Numbered from the stretch's first letter, positions 15,525-24,365 are shown. The stretch is DNA of 64,000 nt from an uncultured Lachnospiraceae bacterium (GCA_947367855.1 CANBFE010000004.1:131989-195988); one strand, 5' to 3'. Numbers and translations: made by a program. The notes: generated by a model from the sequence alone, not told the origin.

Positions 15525-16453
15525 TTATAGTCTGGAGGCAAATTTGCTTCGGTCTGCAGCGGGAACTTTTATGGCTTCCATTGCCTGTTCGGCTGTCCAT
15601 TTCATAGTATCCATCAAATTTATGATGGAGGAGAGTATGGCATTATCGGAACCTTTCGCCATGCCTTGTTCTAATCCCTGCGCCATGCCGTCGGCAATGG
15701 CTTTTGCATAGGCCTTTGCGCTTGCCTCTTCCAACATTTGGTCGATTTCATCTTTCATCAGTTCTCTCAATGCTTCACACATACCAGACTTCCTCCTTAT
15801 TTCCTGATATAATCCTGCATTTGCGGAGACACTTACCTGCAGGACTGCATCTATGTTGTTGCGCTCGCCCGGTTTTGTGAGTTGTATGGTCTGTGCAAGA
15901 AATGTGCGTACATCCTCTTCCCGGGCATTTTTTGAAAGGATTCGCAGACTGCTGTGTTTTTCTTGGTTTAGCCGGCCGGTTACCACGATTTGTGTGTGAA
16001 AGAGTGTATTTCCACAGACATAATAAATTCCCGGATAGCGTTCTTCCAGAGAATTGCCGGATTTATGAAAGCGTCGAACAGTTCTCTTGGATAACTTTCG
16101 CGGAAAATGGATACCGTCAGTTCTTCCGCGGGAATCTGATTTACAGTGTCTCCCAGCCCTTTATACAGGCAGGCATACCCGATTGTCTTATAATAGTCGT
16201 CAATGGACAGAGCGTCATCCGGACTTTTGTATTCTATTACATTATATTTTTTGAAAATTCTCCCGATTTCATTCTCTATCTGTATATCTGACAGCTTTTT
16301 TATGATCAGCAGATCCATCTGGAGCGGCTCTTTGCTGAGATTATACTCGCGCAGAAATTCAAGGATGTCTTTATTAGAGAGTAGTTCAAGCTCCGCAGCC
16401 CCGTAGAAGCCCGGGTGCCATTGGATGGCTGTCTTTTCTAGTTGGCATGCCAT
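15525..16453 (-). pseudogene. PD-(D/E)XK (Rpn-type) transposase-like gene split by a frameshift
   Basis: Two reading frames join to make one recognisable protein. The upstream frame (16453 down to about 16070) has the nuclease core: MDLLIIKK, then NEIGRIFKKYNVIEYKSPDD with the D-E-x-K residues, and GYACLYK. Near 16069-16073 the frame is lost. Reading on in another frame gives LEERYPGIYYVCGNTLFHTQ, exactly what relatives carry, and continues into the downstream frame (VVTGRLNQEKHSSL onward) with its helical tail up to 15525. One missing base explains this. Members of this family are found in many copies in Lachnospiraceae and are called transposase-like or recombination-promoting nucleases. 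A sequencing error would produce the same picture. Confidence 0.8.
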
Positions 16454-16563
16454 AGGCGTTACCTCCGATTCCTCATCTGATTTGATTTGTTGTTACCGTG
16501 AGATTAGCCTGGGCTGAATCCTTTATCTGCCTGTGATTTTTGCTGCTTTATGTCTTTACCATC

Positions 16564-16592
16564 AGTATATAGGAAATCCTTTTACAAGGCAA
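16564..16592 (-). promoter_or_regulatory. Promoter of the split nuclease gene
   Basis: Minus strand TTGCCT (complement of 16587-16592), 17-base spacer, TATACT (complement of 16564-16569), about 110 bases before the start at 16453. Confidence 0.5.
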
Positions 16593-16628
16593 GTATGGAT
16601 TGTGGTTTTCGTGTATTGCACGAAAGAG

Positions 16629-18122
16629 TCATTTACGCCTGACTGCTTTCTCCATGGGCAGTCCTGTGCAGTAGTCCAGCTGCCTGGGCTCGTATTCCTC
16701 GTTTTCGCGCTGCCTGGTGTAGCCTGTACAGCGCCAGGTGGGCTCTTCCAGGTTTTTCCGCCAGGGCCTGTGCTCCCACTGATATCCCCGGAAGGGATCT
16801 CTGGTGGTGTTCATCCATTCCAGAAGCAGTTTGTGCAGACGGACTTTTTCTTCATCACAGGATTCGTCCTCAATCAGATTTCTCATTTCGTAGGGATCTT
16901 CCTGTGTATCGTAAAATTCATCCACCGGATCCAGCAGATGCACGGCCAGCTTATAGCGTCCGTCGTAAATGGCCCGCATCATCTGCAGACCGCCGAAGCC
17001 GTCGTGATCGATTTCATATCTGGTAAATTCCGTAATAATGTAGTCGTTTGTCTGTATTTCCGGATGATATACCTCCTGAAGAAGACTTTTTCCCTCAAAA
17101 CATTTGGGAATGGGGATGCCCATGTATTCCAGAACCATGGCGGGAAGGTTGATGTGGCTCACCGGGTGTTCATCCACCACGCCTTCGGGAACTCCGGGGC
17201 CTGCAATCAGCAGAGGAATCCGGGCGATTTCATTATATATTACAGGTCCCTTGGCGTGCAGACAGTGGCTTTCCATGCCGTCGCCGTGATCCGAGGTATA
17301 GATAACCATTGCCTCCGGGGCATATGTTTTGATACAGTCCAGTACCCGTCCCAGTTCGGAGTCCGCAAAGGCATTGCAGCCCAGGAATCCGGATACATGG
17401 ATTTTCACAGCATCCCGGTCTGTTTCCCGGTTTTTGCCGGCCCAGTATTTCTGGTAGTTTGGTTTCCCTTCCAGTGTGTCCCACACGTTGGGGGCTTTGG
17501 GGAATTCGTAGCCTGCAAACATGGAGGCATAGGGTTCCGGGCAGAGACAGGGATCGTGGGGCTCATCCAGAGAGACAGTCAGGAAAAAATCTTCTTCCCC
17601 GTGTTTCTGTAAAAAGTCCAGAGCCCGGTTTACGCAGCGGTGGCCGAAGGTAAAGTCCGCAGAAATGTTTTTTCCGCTTGTGGCGCTGTCCCGGGAGGTC
17701 ACACGCTCTTCATCTGTCAGTTCTTCCAGGTAGCAGCGCATGTCATACCAATATTCCGGATCCCATCCTTCCGGGCAGGCGCCCAGGCCGAAGTAGTCTC
17801 CTCCGTCCAGATGCCATTTCCCTATGTAGGCCGTGCGGATGCCGTTGTCTGTAAGGCGCTGCCCAATGGTCTTTACATTGGCGCCCAGGGGGATGCAGTT
17901 TGAAAAGCTGCCGTTGGAATGGGGGTAGGTGCCGGTGAACAGGGCCGAGCGGGCAGGGCCGCAGACCGGCTGGCAGGTGTAGGCGTTCTGGTAGCGGATG
18001 CCGTTTTCCGCCAGACGGTCCAGATTTGGCGTGTGCATGTCCGGATTGCCGTAGCATCCTACCATATCCTGCCGCGTAGCGTCTGTCATCAGCAGGATAA
18101 TCTGTTTTCTGGAATGAGTCAT
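16629..18122 (-). CDS. Sulfatase, formylglycine type, cytoplasmic
   Basis: A 497-residue sulfatase that removes sulfate esters. The N-terminal metal-site block IILLMTDATRQDMVGCYGN and PNLDRLAENG are typical. The signature is C54-G-P-A-R58 in PVCGPARSALFTGTYPHSN, so Cys54 would be converted to formylglycine by a separate maturase not seen here. Further conserved parts are IGKWHLDGG, a DEPHDP segment and YTSDHGDGME near residue 280. There is no signal peptide, so it should act inside the cell on imported sulfated sugars or glycans, as gut bacteria do with mucin or host glycosaminoglycan fragments. It is expressed alone from its own promoter with an AAGGAGG site. Confidence 0.92.
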   Translation of the reverse strand: MTHSRKQIILLMTDATRQDMVGCYGNPDMHTPNLDRLAENGIRYQNAYTCQPVCGPARSALFTGTYPHSNGSFSNCIPLGANVKTIGQRLTDNGIRTAYIGKWHLDGGDYFGLGACPEGWDPEYWYDMRCYLEELTDEERVTSRDSATSGKNISADFTFGHRCVNRALDFLQKHGEEDFFLTVSLDEPHDPCLCPEPYASMFAGYEFPKAPNVWDTLEGKPNYQKYWAGKNRETDRDAVKIHVSGFLGCNAFADSELGRVLDCIKTYAPEAMVIYTSDHGDGMESHCLHAKGPVIYNEIARIPLLIAGPGVPEGVVDEHPVSHINLPAMVLEYMGIPIPKCFEGKSLLQEVYHPEIQTNDYIITEFTRYEIDHDGFGGLQMMRAIYDGRYKLAVHLLDPVDEFYDTQEDPYEMRNLIEDESCDEEKVRLHKLLLEWMNTTRDPFRGYQWEHRPWRKNLEEPTWRCTGYTRQRENEEYEPRQLDYCTGLPMEKAVRRK

Positions 18123-18162
18123 CAGGTAGTCCTCCTTGCTTTTATCAGTTTATTTTATGTAT

Positions 18163-18191
18163 AGTATAAAGTGTTATATGGAACAAGTCAA
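18163..18191 (-). promoter_or_regulatory. Sulfatase promoter
   Basis: Minus strand TTGACT (complement of 18186-18191), 17-base spacer, TATACT (complement of 18163-18168). The rest of 18192-18411 holds no gene; it is AT-rich and includes three copies of GAAAAAGT near 18230-18255. Confidence 0.65.
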
Positions 18192-18411
18192 TAAAATAAG
18201 TAAGCGGATAAAATATGGGAAAGTGATAGGAAAAAGTGAAAAAGTGAAAAAGTGCAAGAAATGACAGGGGAAAAGCCGGATGAAAATTATAAGGGAATTC
18301 AAGGAAAAAACAGGTAAAGCGGTTCACGGGTATCAGATGGATATCAGAATCAACAAGGCAATCGCAATATTTTCTTTTTTTCCAGGTTGTTTAAGAAGAA
18401 GACCGGGTTTT

Positions 18412-18455
18412 CCCCTAAGGATTATCGTAATGCCTTTGTGGATAATCCTTAGGGG
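18412..18455 (-). terminator. 15-bp perfect hairpin after the SEL1 gene
   Basis: Arms CCCCTAAGGATTATC (18412-18426) and GATAATCCTTAGGGG (18441-18455) with a 14-base loop, seven bases past the SEL1 stop. The stem is very strong but is not followed by a clear T-run on the minus strand, so it may act as a 3' stabiliser instead. Confidence 0.5.
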
Positions 18456-18461
18456 CTGATT

Positions 18462-20813
18462 TTACTGTGCTTCCAGGCGCTGCAGGGCAGCCAGCGCGTA
18501 GGCATTTCCCTGTTCGGCTGACCGGGAATACCACTCCCTGGCTTTTTTCATGCTTTTCTGCATGCCGAAACCCTTTTCGCAGAAGCAGCCCAGATTGTAC
18601 TGCGCACTGGCATCCCCTCTTTTGGCTGCCTCTTTATACCATCTGGCGGCTTCCTGAGGACTCTGCTCCACGCCCCGTCCATAGGCGTAACAGACTCCCA
18701 GGTTGATCATGGCCTGGAGGGAACCCTGGGCGGCCGCGCGGTGGAACCAGGCAGCTGCCTTTTCGAAATCCTGGGAAACCAATTCTCCCCTGAAATAGCA
18801 GCGGCCTATGATTTCCTGGGCATCAGCGTGGTTTTGCTCCGCTGCCGCGCCAAACCATTTCAGGGCCAGGCTCCCGTCCTGGTCTCTGCCTGTGCCGGAG
18901 CTGTAGCAGAGCCCCAGATTGTATTGGGCGTCTGCATGCCCCTGTTGGGCGGCTTTCTGGAACCAGTCCGCAGCCAGGTCTCTGTCCTGGGGAACCCCGG
19001 AGCCTGTGCTGTAACAGAGGGCCAGCTTATACTGGGAGCCTGCATGGCCCTGTTGGGCGGCTTTCCGGAACCAGTCCGCAGCCAGGTCGGGGTCCTGCTC
19101 TGTCCCCAGGCCTTGCTCACAGAAAAGGCCAAGCATGTACTGGGCCTGTTCGTCTTCCTGTTCCGCAGCCTTCTGGTACCACAGGAAGGATTGTCGGAAA
19201 TCCTGTTTCACGCCCGTGCCGTTCTTGTAGAGCACGGCCAGGTTGTACTGTGCGTCCACATTGTCCTGCGCAGCAGCCTTTTCGTACCATTCTACGGCCT
19301 TTTGGTAGTCCTGTTCCACGCCTCTGCCGCTTTCATAATAGTAGGCTAAGCTGAACTGGGCTGAGTCATTTCCCTGTTCTGCGGATCTTTCAAAGCATTT
19401 GGCAGCCTGTTCGTAATCCTGGTCTGTTCCACAGCCTCTTTCGTAGAGTTTTCCCAGATGGTACAGGGCGTTCGGCTGATTCTGGTCTGCAGCCCTGCGG
19501 TACCATTCCAGAGCCTTGGCATAGTCCTGTTCCACGCCTTTTCCGTTTTCATAACACCATCCGAAGCTGTACTGGGAATCAGGGTCTCCCTGTCCGGCGG
19601 CCTTTCCGTGCCATTCCGCAGCCTTTGCAAAATCCTGCTTTACGCCCTGGCCGTGCTCATAGGCAAAGCCCATGCTGTACTGGGCCAGAATGTGTCCCTG
19701 CACGGCAGCTTTCAGGTACCAGGCTATGGCCTTGATATCGTCCTGCTCCACGGCCAGGCCATTTTCATAGTGGTAACCAAGATTGTATTGCGCGCTGGCA
19801 TCTCCCTGATCGGCAGCCTTCCGGAACCATTCCAGGGCCTTGGCATAATCTTGTTCCACACCCAGGCCGTTATGATAGCAGTAACCAAGACTGGACTGGC
19901 CGTCCGCATCTCCCTGATTCGCAGCCTTCCGGAACCATTCCACGGCCTTCTCATTGTTCACAGGAACGCCTCTTCCGTCGGCATGGCAGTTTCCCACTGC
20001 GTGTTGGGCTTTGGCGAAATTCTGCCTGGCGGCTTCCGAGAACCAGTAGTATGCCGCGTCATCATTCTGAGGGGTTCCAAGGCCGTATTCATAGCATACC
20101 CCAAGATTGTGCTGGGCGTTGGCGTAGCCTGCTGTCGCCGATTTTTGGTAATACTCCACGGCCTTTTCGGGGTCCTGCTCCACGCCGTGGCCGCTGCTAT
20201 AGCACTGGCCCAGGTTAAACAGGGCCACTTCGTCCCCCTGTTCTGCAGCTTTCAGATACCATTCCACGGCTTTTTCCGAATTCTGGGGCACGCCTCTTCC
20301 CAGTTCATAACAGAGCCCAAGGCTGTTTTGAGCGTTGGGATGGCCCAGCTTTGCCGCCTTTTCGTACCAATAGGCAGCTTTGTCAAAATCCTGCTCAACC
20401 CCTGTGGCAAAGTAGTAGCAGTTTCCCAGATTACGGATGGCATCCACGTCGCCGCCCTCTGCCGCTTTTTGGTACCAGTAGACGGCTTTTTCCTTGTCCT
20501 GTTCTACGCCCTCTCCGTAGTCATAACAGAAGCCAAGGCTTCGCTGTGCGGCTGCATGGCCCTGTGCGGCTGCCTTTTGGTACCACTCTACAGCCCTGGC
20601 ATAATCCCTGGCTACGTGCCAGCCGCGTTTATAGCAGTCTCCCAACCGGTCCTGGGCATCGGCGTTGCCGGCTTCTGCCGCTTTGCGGATGGAGGAGGTT
20701 CCGAAGGCCAGCAGTTCCTCCGCAAAGGCTTCTGCTGCTTCCTCTGTGTCATCAGGCGCACCGGGATGGGAAGCGACGGCATAAGGTTCGAATGGGCTTG
20801 GTAAATCAGACAT
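18462..20813 (-). CDS. SEL1-like repeat protein (20 repeats)
   Basis: A 783-residue protein that is almost entirely SEL1-like TPR repeats. After about 45 acidic N-terminal residues there are 20 complete 36-residue units of the form AQYNLGxCYxxGxGVxQDxxKAxEWYxKAAxQG, then a partial capping unit ending in LAALQRLEAQ. The repeat is also obvious in the DNA as a 108-bp period. No signal peptide or membrane helix is present, so it is a cytoplasmic scaffold; SEL1 proteins mediate protein-protein contacts in signalling. The ATG at 20813 is chosen because GAAAGGAG precedes it, over an ATG 18 bases upstream. The partner is unknown. Confidence 0.92.
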   Translation of the reverse strand: MSDLPSPFEPYAVASHPGAPDDTEEAAEAFAEELLAFGTSSIRKAAEAGNADAQDRLGDCYKRGWHVARDYARAVEWYQKAAAQGHAAAQRSLGFCYDYGEGVEQDKEKAVYWYQKAAEGGDVDAIRNLGNCYYFATGVEQDFDKAAYWYEKAAKLGHPNAQNSLGLCYELGRGVPQNSEKAVEWYLKAAEQGDEVALFNLGQCYSSGHGVEQDPEKAVEYYQKSATAGYANAQHNLGVCYEYGLGTPQNDDAAYYWFSEAARQNFAKAQHAVGNCHADGRGVPVNNEKAVEWFRKAANQGDADGQSSLGYCYHNGLGVEQDYAKALEWFRKAADQGDASAQYNLGYHYENGLAVEQDDIKAIAWYLKAAVQGHILAQYSMGFAYEHGQGVKQDFAKAAEWHGKAAGQGDPDSQYSFGWCYENGKGVEQDYAKALEWYRRAADQNQPNALYHLGKLYERGCGTDQDYEQAAKCFERSAEQGNDSAQFSLAYYYESGRGVEQDYQKAVEWYEKAAAQDNVDAQYNLAVLYKNGTGVKQDFRQSFLWYQKAAEQEDEQAQYMLGLFCEQGLGTEQDPDLAADWFRKAAQQGHAGSQYKLALCYSTGSGVPQDRDLAADWFQKAAQQGHADAQYNLGLCYSSGTGRDQDGSLALKWFGAAAEQNHADAQEIIGRCYFRGELVSQDFEKAAAWFHRAAAQGSLQAMINLGVCYAYGRGVEQSPQEAARWYKEAAKRGDASAQYNLGCFCEKGFGMQKSMKKAREWYSRSAEQGNAYALAALQRLEAQ

Positions 20814-20960
20814 TGTGACTCCTTTCTTCATTTAGGAAAATAGCGTATCCTAAATTTATAAAATATGTATATCTCATATTATATCATGGTTTTGCCGGAT
20901 TTTCTTCCCAAAGTTCGTCTTATATGCATGTAAGGCGAACTTTTTTTCATAACTCTGATT

Positions 20961-20989
20961 ATTCTATACCTTTTATCAGTGCATTGCAA
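20961..20989 (-). promoter_or_regulatory. Promoter-like sequence facing the SEL1 gene
   Basis: Minus strand TTGCAA (20984-20989), 17-base spacer, TAGAAT (complement of 20961-20966), inside the inverted-repeat segment. Confidence 0.4.
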
Positions 20990-21045
20990 GATAGTGCAGC
21001 AAAATATAGCTTTTGCGTTTTGTGCAGATTTGCTGTTTCTGCCAG

Positions 21046-21074
21046 TTGTTATCAGGAAAAGTGTGTAATATTTT
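21046..21074 (+). promoter_or_regulatory. Promoter-like sequence facing the Xre gene
   Basis: TTGTTA (21046-21051), 17-base spacer, TATTTT (21069-21074), inside the inverted-repeat segment. Confidence 0.35.
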
Positions 21075-21303
21075 GGTGTTCTGCAGACGGAAAGCCGAAA
21101 CGGCAGGAACTGGAATAATAGAAAGCGGAGCTGTAAATCAGGTGCCATTGTTAATATTTTGTGTCCGGTGCTGTATCAAATGTGGAAAAAGTTCGCCTTA
21201 CATGCATATAAGACGAACTTTTCAGACCAGAAAAAATACATTATATCGTATATTTATGCCGTTTTGTCAGAAACGGCAATGTCTGGCAGGGAGGAGGCAG
21301 GGC

Positions 21304-21519
21304 GTGATAGATTATAAACCTTTCTGGGAGACCCTGAAACGGTCTGGAGAGACAACATACACGTTGGTTACCAGACACAGGATATCCAGTGCTACCATAG
21401 ACAAGCTGCGGAAGAACAAGCCTGTAAACACCACCACCCTGGACGGGCTGTGTGGGATACTGGGGTGCACCCTGGGGGATATCGTGCGGTATGTGCCGGA
21501 CGAAAGAGAGCCTGAATGA
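21304..21519 (+). CDS. Small Xre-family helix-turn-helix protein
   Basis: A 71-residue Cro/CI-type DNA-binding protein using GTG at 21304, six bases behind AGGAGG. It consists of a single helix-turn-helix domain: TLKRSGETTYTLVTRHRISS, then ATIDKLRKNKPVNTTTLDGL and the closing CGILGCTLGDIVRYVPD typical of YozG-like short regulators. It stands alone between the inverted-repeat segment and the DUF1576 operon, and may regulate either. Longer readings starting at 21013 lack a ribosome binding site. Confidence 0.8.
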   Translation: MIDYKPFWETLKRSGETTYTLVTRHRISSATIDKLRKNKPVNTTTLDGLCGILGCTLGDIVRYVPDEREPE

Positions 21520-21641
21520 CATTGACCATGAATCGGCTCTGAACAGTAACTTTCCTCTTGCTTTCTTCAGCCGTTTCCCGTACACTGTTATTAGAGTGTT
21601 CACAGGTGCATGGGGGCGGGCCATAGGGAATGGAGGTACGG

Positions 21642-22946
21642 ATGGCGGGCAAAACGGTCAGAGAGAGATTGGAAGGCAGGGAGCTGAAGATATTTTGTGT
21701 TTTTTCCATCGGAATGCTGTTGGCAGCGGGACTGGCAGGCATGGCAAAGGATGGGGAGGGCCCTCTGGAAGTGCTCCGGGGGCTGTGGACCATTGTGATT
21801 TCCCGGGACGCGCTGATCACGGACTATTTGGAGCTGGCCGGATATGGCGCTGCGTTTGCAAATGCTGCCCTGGTTATGGCCATGGGCATGGGACTGCTGT
21901 ACCGGGAGGCTGTCCATTTCACGGGTCTTACCATGGCAGCGGTTTTTATCAATGTGGGCTATGGCCTCTGGGGAAAGAACCCGGTGAATATTTTGCCGAT
22001 TTTACTGGGAGCGTCCATCTATGCCAAGATACATGGCTATCGGTTAAGCAGATATTTATATACGGCACTCTTCGGCACTTCTCTGGCGCCTCTGGTGACG
22101 GAGCTTGTTTTTCTGCTGCCTTTTGACAGGAGAATCAATCTTCTGGCAGCAGTGGGAACAGGAATCCTGATTGGTTTTATTCTGCCGGGGCTTTCTGCGC
22201 ATACAGCGTCCACCCACATGGGTTTTACTCTGTTTAACGTGGGATTCTCTGCAGGAATCCTGGCTTTTGTCATGGTGTGCATCCTGAAATCTTTCGGGTT
22301 GGAGTGTGAGTCCGTGCTGATCTGGGGGGAGGGAAGGCCGCTGTGGATCGGACTTGGCCTGTATGGATATTTTTTACTGACATTTTTGTATGGGCTGTAT
22401 CTGAGTGGGGGACAATTAAAGGGGATTTTAAAAATATGGAAACATCCCGGCAGGGCTGTTGCGGACTTTGTTCTTATGGAGGGAGTGGGAAACACTCTGA
22501 TGAACATGGCCATGGTGGGGGCTGTCTGTGAGACGTATATCTATCTGATAGGAGGGGACCTGTCGGGACCCGTGGTAGGCGCCATTTTGACGGCATTTGG
22601 CTTTGCGGCATTCGGAGCCCATGTAAAGAATTATCTGCCCCTGCTGTGCGGTGTGTTCCTGTCCACATTTTTAAACCGGTTCAGTCCTACTACCCCGGGG
22701 GTGCAGCTGGCGGCGATTTTTGCGGTTGGCCTGGCTCCCATTGCGGGACGGTTCGGTGTAATTGCCGGAATCTTTGCGGGTATGCTCCACACGGCCATCG
22801 CCATGTGCACATCCCAGATGTACGGTGGACTGAACCTGTATAATAACGGCTTCAGCACGGGCTGGGTGGCTATGGTGATGGTGCCTGTGATGGACAGTAT
22901 CCTGTTGGATTATAAAAACAGAAAAAGGAAGGGAAAAAATGTTTGA
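21642..22946 (+). CDS. DUF1576 integral membrane protein
   Basis: A 434-residue protein with roughly ten hydrophobic segments, beginning KIFCVFSIGMLLAAGLAGMA and including a loop with GLWGKNPVNILPILLG and a conserved HTASTHMGFTLFNVGFSAG. This is the DUF1576 family, found mainly in Clostridia and of unknown function; the many small residues and paired glycines suggest transport. GGAGG precedes the ATG at 21642 by five bases, so the ATG at 21630 is not used. A possible promoter (TTGCTT-N17-TACACT, 21558-21586) overlaps an ACACT/AGTGT inverted repeat. The next gene overlaps it by eight bases, so they are coupled. Confidence 0.85.
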   Translation: MAGKTVRERLEGRELKIFCVFSIGMLLAAGLAGMAKDGEGPLEVLRGLWTIVISRDALITDYLELAGYGAAFANAALVMAMGMGLLYREAVHFTGLTMAAVFINVGYGLWGKNPVNILPILLGASIYAKIHGYRLSRYLYTALFGTSLAPLVTELVFLLPFDRRINLLAAVGTGILIGFILPGLSAHTASTHMGFTLFNVGFSAGILAFVMVCILKSFGLECESVLIWGEGRPLWIGLGLYGYFLLTFLYGLYLSGGQLKGILKIWKHPGRAVADFVLMEGVGNTLMNMAMVGAVCETYIYLIGGDLSGPVVGAILTAFGFAAFGAHVKNYLPLLCGVFLSTFLNRFSPTTPGVQLAAIFAVGLAPIAGRFGVIAGIFAGMLHTAIAMCTSQMYGGLNLYNNGFSTGWVAMVMVPVMDSILLDYKNRKRKGKNV

Positions 22947-23289
22947 CGAACAGAGAAAAGCGGCGAAAATCGTGGCGGAGCTGACTATGTTTTTTCTGTC
23001 GGTGGGAGCCGATGACATCAGTTCCAGGATCAGAAAGAAAGACGGTCAGGGAATTCTTACCTTCCGGGCAAACTACAGGCCGGAGGAGGAAGACCGTCTG
23101 AAGGACCTGGAATGCCTGAATGAGCAGCGAAACGACGGCATTGAGGATATCTACTGGGAACTGGCGGGATCCGGAAATTTCGGGGAAACCAGCCAGCTTC
23201 ATCTTGTGGGAATGATGGTGGACCGGGCAGAAGTTCGGATTGAGGACGGTTTTGTAAATCTGACATTATATAAGAAGAGCAGGGACTGA
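22939..23289 (+). CDS. Unrecognised 116-residue protein coupled to DUF1576
   Basis: I do not recognise this protein. It is soluble and mixed alpha/beta, with an N-terminal helix (RKAAKIVAELTMFFLSVGAD), a strand pair (GQGILTFRANYR), an acidic helix and a C-terminal VEIRIEDGFVNLTLYKK-type strand pair. It resembles a compact ligand- or protein-binding domain. The ATG lies inside the end of the DUF1576 gene, so the two are translated together and the protein probably works on that membrane protein, for example as a cytoplasmic subunit. Confidence 0.65.
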   Translation: MFDEQRKAAKIVAELTMFFLSVGADDISSRIRKKDGQGILTFRANYRPEEEDRLKDLECLNEQRNDGIEDIYWELAGSGNFGETSQLHLVGMMVDRAEVRIEDGFVNLTLYKKSRD

Positions 23290-23296
23290 ACTGACA

Positions 23297-24238
23297 ATGG
23301 CAAAGAGAGGAAAAATGGGACGCCTTGTGCTTCTGCTCCTGGCGGTTGTTCTGGTATACTTGGGCATCCGGCTTTATCCGGTGTGGAAGGCGGCAGTATA
23401 TCTGGAGAAGCAGCTGGATATGGAACACTGCGCCTATGAAATGGAAGTGGTTCTGGACAGGGAGGTATTTCCGGAAGGTAGTGACAGGGCATTCAAAATT
23501 ATGGCGGAGCTGACAGGTCTGAAAGAAACGGATCTGTATAAGCTGACGATGAAAGGGGAAGTATGGGAGGATCTCATACACATTCTGGTTTTCCCCGGGG
23601 AAGCTTCAGCTCCGCTGGCTGAGCTTTATCTGGGAAATGACATTGCTGTCATAAATGAAACCATGCTTTATAATACCATCCGGGATAATCTGGTGGAAAA
23701 ATATGCCCTGTTGGGGACGGTGATGCCCAGGCAGGAGGAAACCCTGTACATAACACTGGAACAGACAGAGCAGCTGTTTGGCCTGGATCTGGGAAAGGTG
23801 CGTGACTTCCGGTTGGACGGAATAAATACCGATATCGGGGCAGGCGGATATTTTCTTCTTCTGGCAGTTATGTCCAGAGAGAGGGGGACGGGGCCGGATT
23901 GCTTTACTCTGGCCACAGACCATGTGGAACTGGAATTTGAGATTCCGGGAGAAGGCGCAGTCTCATCCATGAAGATGGAGCTGCAGGTGCAGAATCCCTC
24001 CGAACTGGTGGAAAAGATGTCGTTTTTGACTTCCTGGATGGGTCTTCCCACAGGGAAGCAGTTGAATATGGTGAAAAGCTTTGCCTTTACCATGACGCCG
24101 GGCAGTGAGCGGATTACGGTGCCCGGGGATTATGTAAATCAGAATGTGGTGGAGCTGCTGTCGAGGATTCGGGAATGGGTAGTCAGGCTTATGCGTGGGG
24201 AAGAGGAGGTTTTTGAGAATCTGAATCTGCTGCCTTGA
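23297..24238 (+). CDS. Unrecognised membrane-anchored extracytoplasmic protein
   Basis: A 313-residue protein with one N-terminal membrane helix (residues 9-29, LVLLLLAVVLVYLGIRLYP) after a basic start, then an all-beta-looking domain outside the membrane. No lipobox Cys is present. The domain has repeated amphipathic strands (CAYEMEVVLDREVF, YKLTMKGEVWEDLIHILVF, VELEFEIPGEGAVSSMKMEL), somewhat like lipid- or polymer-binding shells, and ends in a helix. It begins seven bases after the preceding gene, forming a three-gene operon with DUF1576. The -35 of the next operon overlaps its stop codon. The function is unknown. Confidence 0.7.
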   Translation: MAKRGKMGRLVLLLLAVVLVYLGIRLYPVWKAAVYLEKQLDMEHCAYEMEVVLDREVFPEGSDRAFKIMAELTGLKETDLYKLTMKGEVWEDLIHILVFPGEASAPLAELYLGNDIAVINETMLYNTIRDNLVEKYALLGTVMPRQEETLYITLEQTEQLFGLDLGKVRDFRLDGINTDIGAGGYFLLLAVMSRERGTGPDCFTLATDHVELEFEIPGEGAVSSMKMELQVQNPSELVEKMSFLTSWMGLPTGKQLNMVKSFAFTMTPGSERITVPGDYVNQNVVELLSRIREWVVRLMRGEEEVFENLNLLP

Positions 24239-24292
24239 CAAATGGGAAAAATGTGTTATAGTTCTAAATGCAAATGAGTTGCATTTGCATTT
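24235..24292 (+). promoter_or_regulatory. Promoter and Fur-family operator of the exporter/fur operon
   Basis: TTGACA (24235-24240), 16-base spacer, TATAGT (24257-24262). Directly downstream, 24266-24292 is an inverted repeat with perfect 11-bp arms AAATGCAAATG and CATTTGCATTT around a five-base centre. Its position over the transcription start and its AT-rich symmetry fit a Fur/Zur-family operator. The regulator encoded by the operon itself is the likely binder. Confidence 0.75.
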
Positions 24293-24365
24293 GGGACTAT
24301 TTTTATTTGCAGGCCCGTGATCCGGAAAGCTTCAGGATGGATATGCGGGGCAGGAGGAAAAGAAT

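Larger units (their letters stand above)
20911..21220. repeat. 240-bp segment bounded by perfect 35-bp inverted repeats
   Basis: The 35 bases at 20911-20945 are the exact reverse complement of 21186-21220. Each arm is itself an imperfect hairpin (AAGTTCG and CGAACTT around TATGCATG). Arm 1 is followed by a T-run in the + direction and arm 2 by one in the - direction, so each can stop transcription entering the segment from outside. The enclosed 240 bp carry no convincing gene but do contain two promoter-like sequences pointing outwards, one to the SEL1 gene and one to the Xre gene. No target duplication is visible. It could be an invertible promoter segment or a miniature element. Confidence 0.8.

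Noticed and set aside
16060..16080. Programmed ribosomal frameshift in the split nuclease gene
   Set aside because: No slippery heptamer or downstream structure is apparent at the junction; simple mutation is the better explanation.
19458..20804. 448-codon plus-strand ORF opposite the SEL1 gene
   Set aside because: The repetitive reverse reading is a by-product of the 108-bp repeat period in the real gene.
20924..21118. Small ORFs inside the 35-bp inverted-repeat segment
   Set aside because: Starts lie within the arm, there is no ribosome binding site, and the translation shows no pattern.
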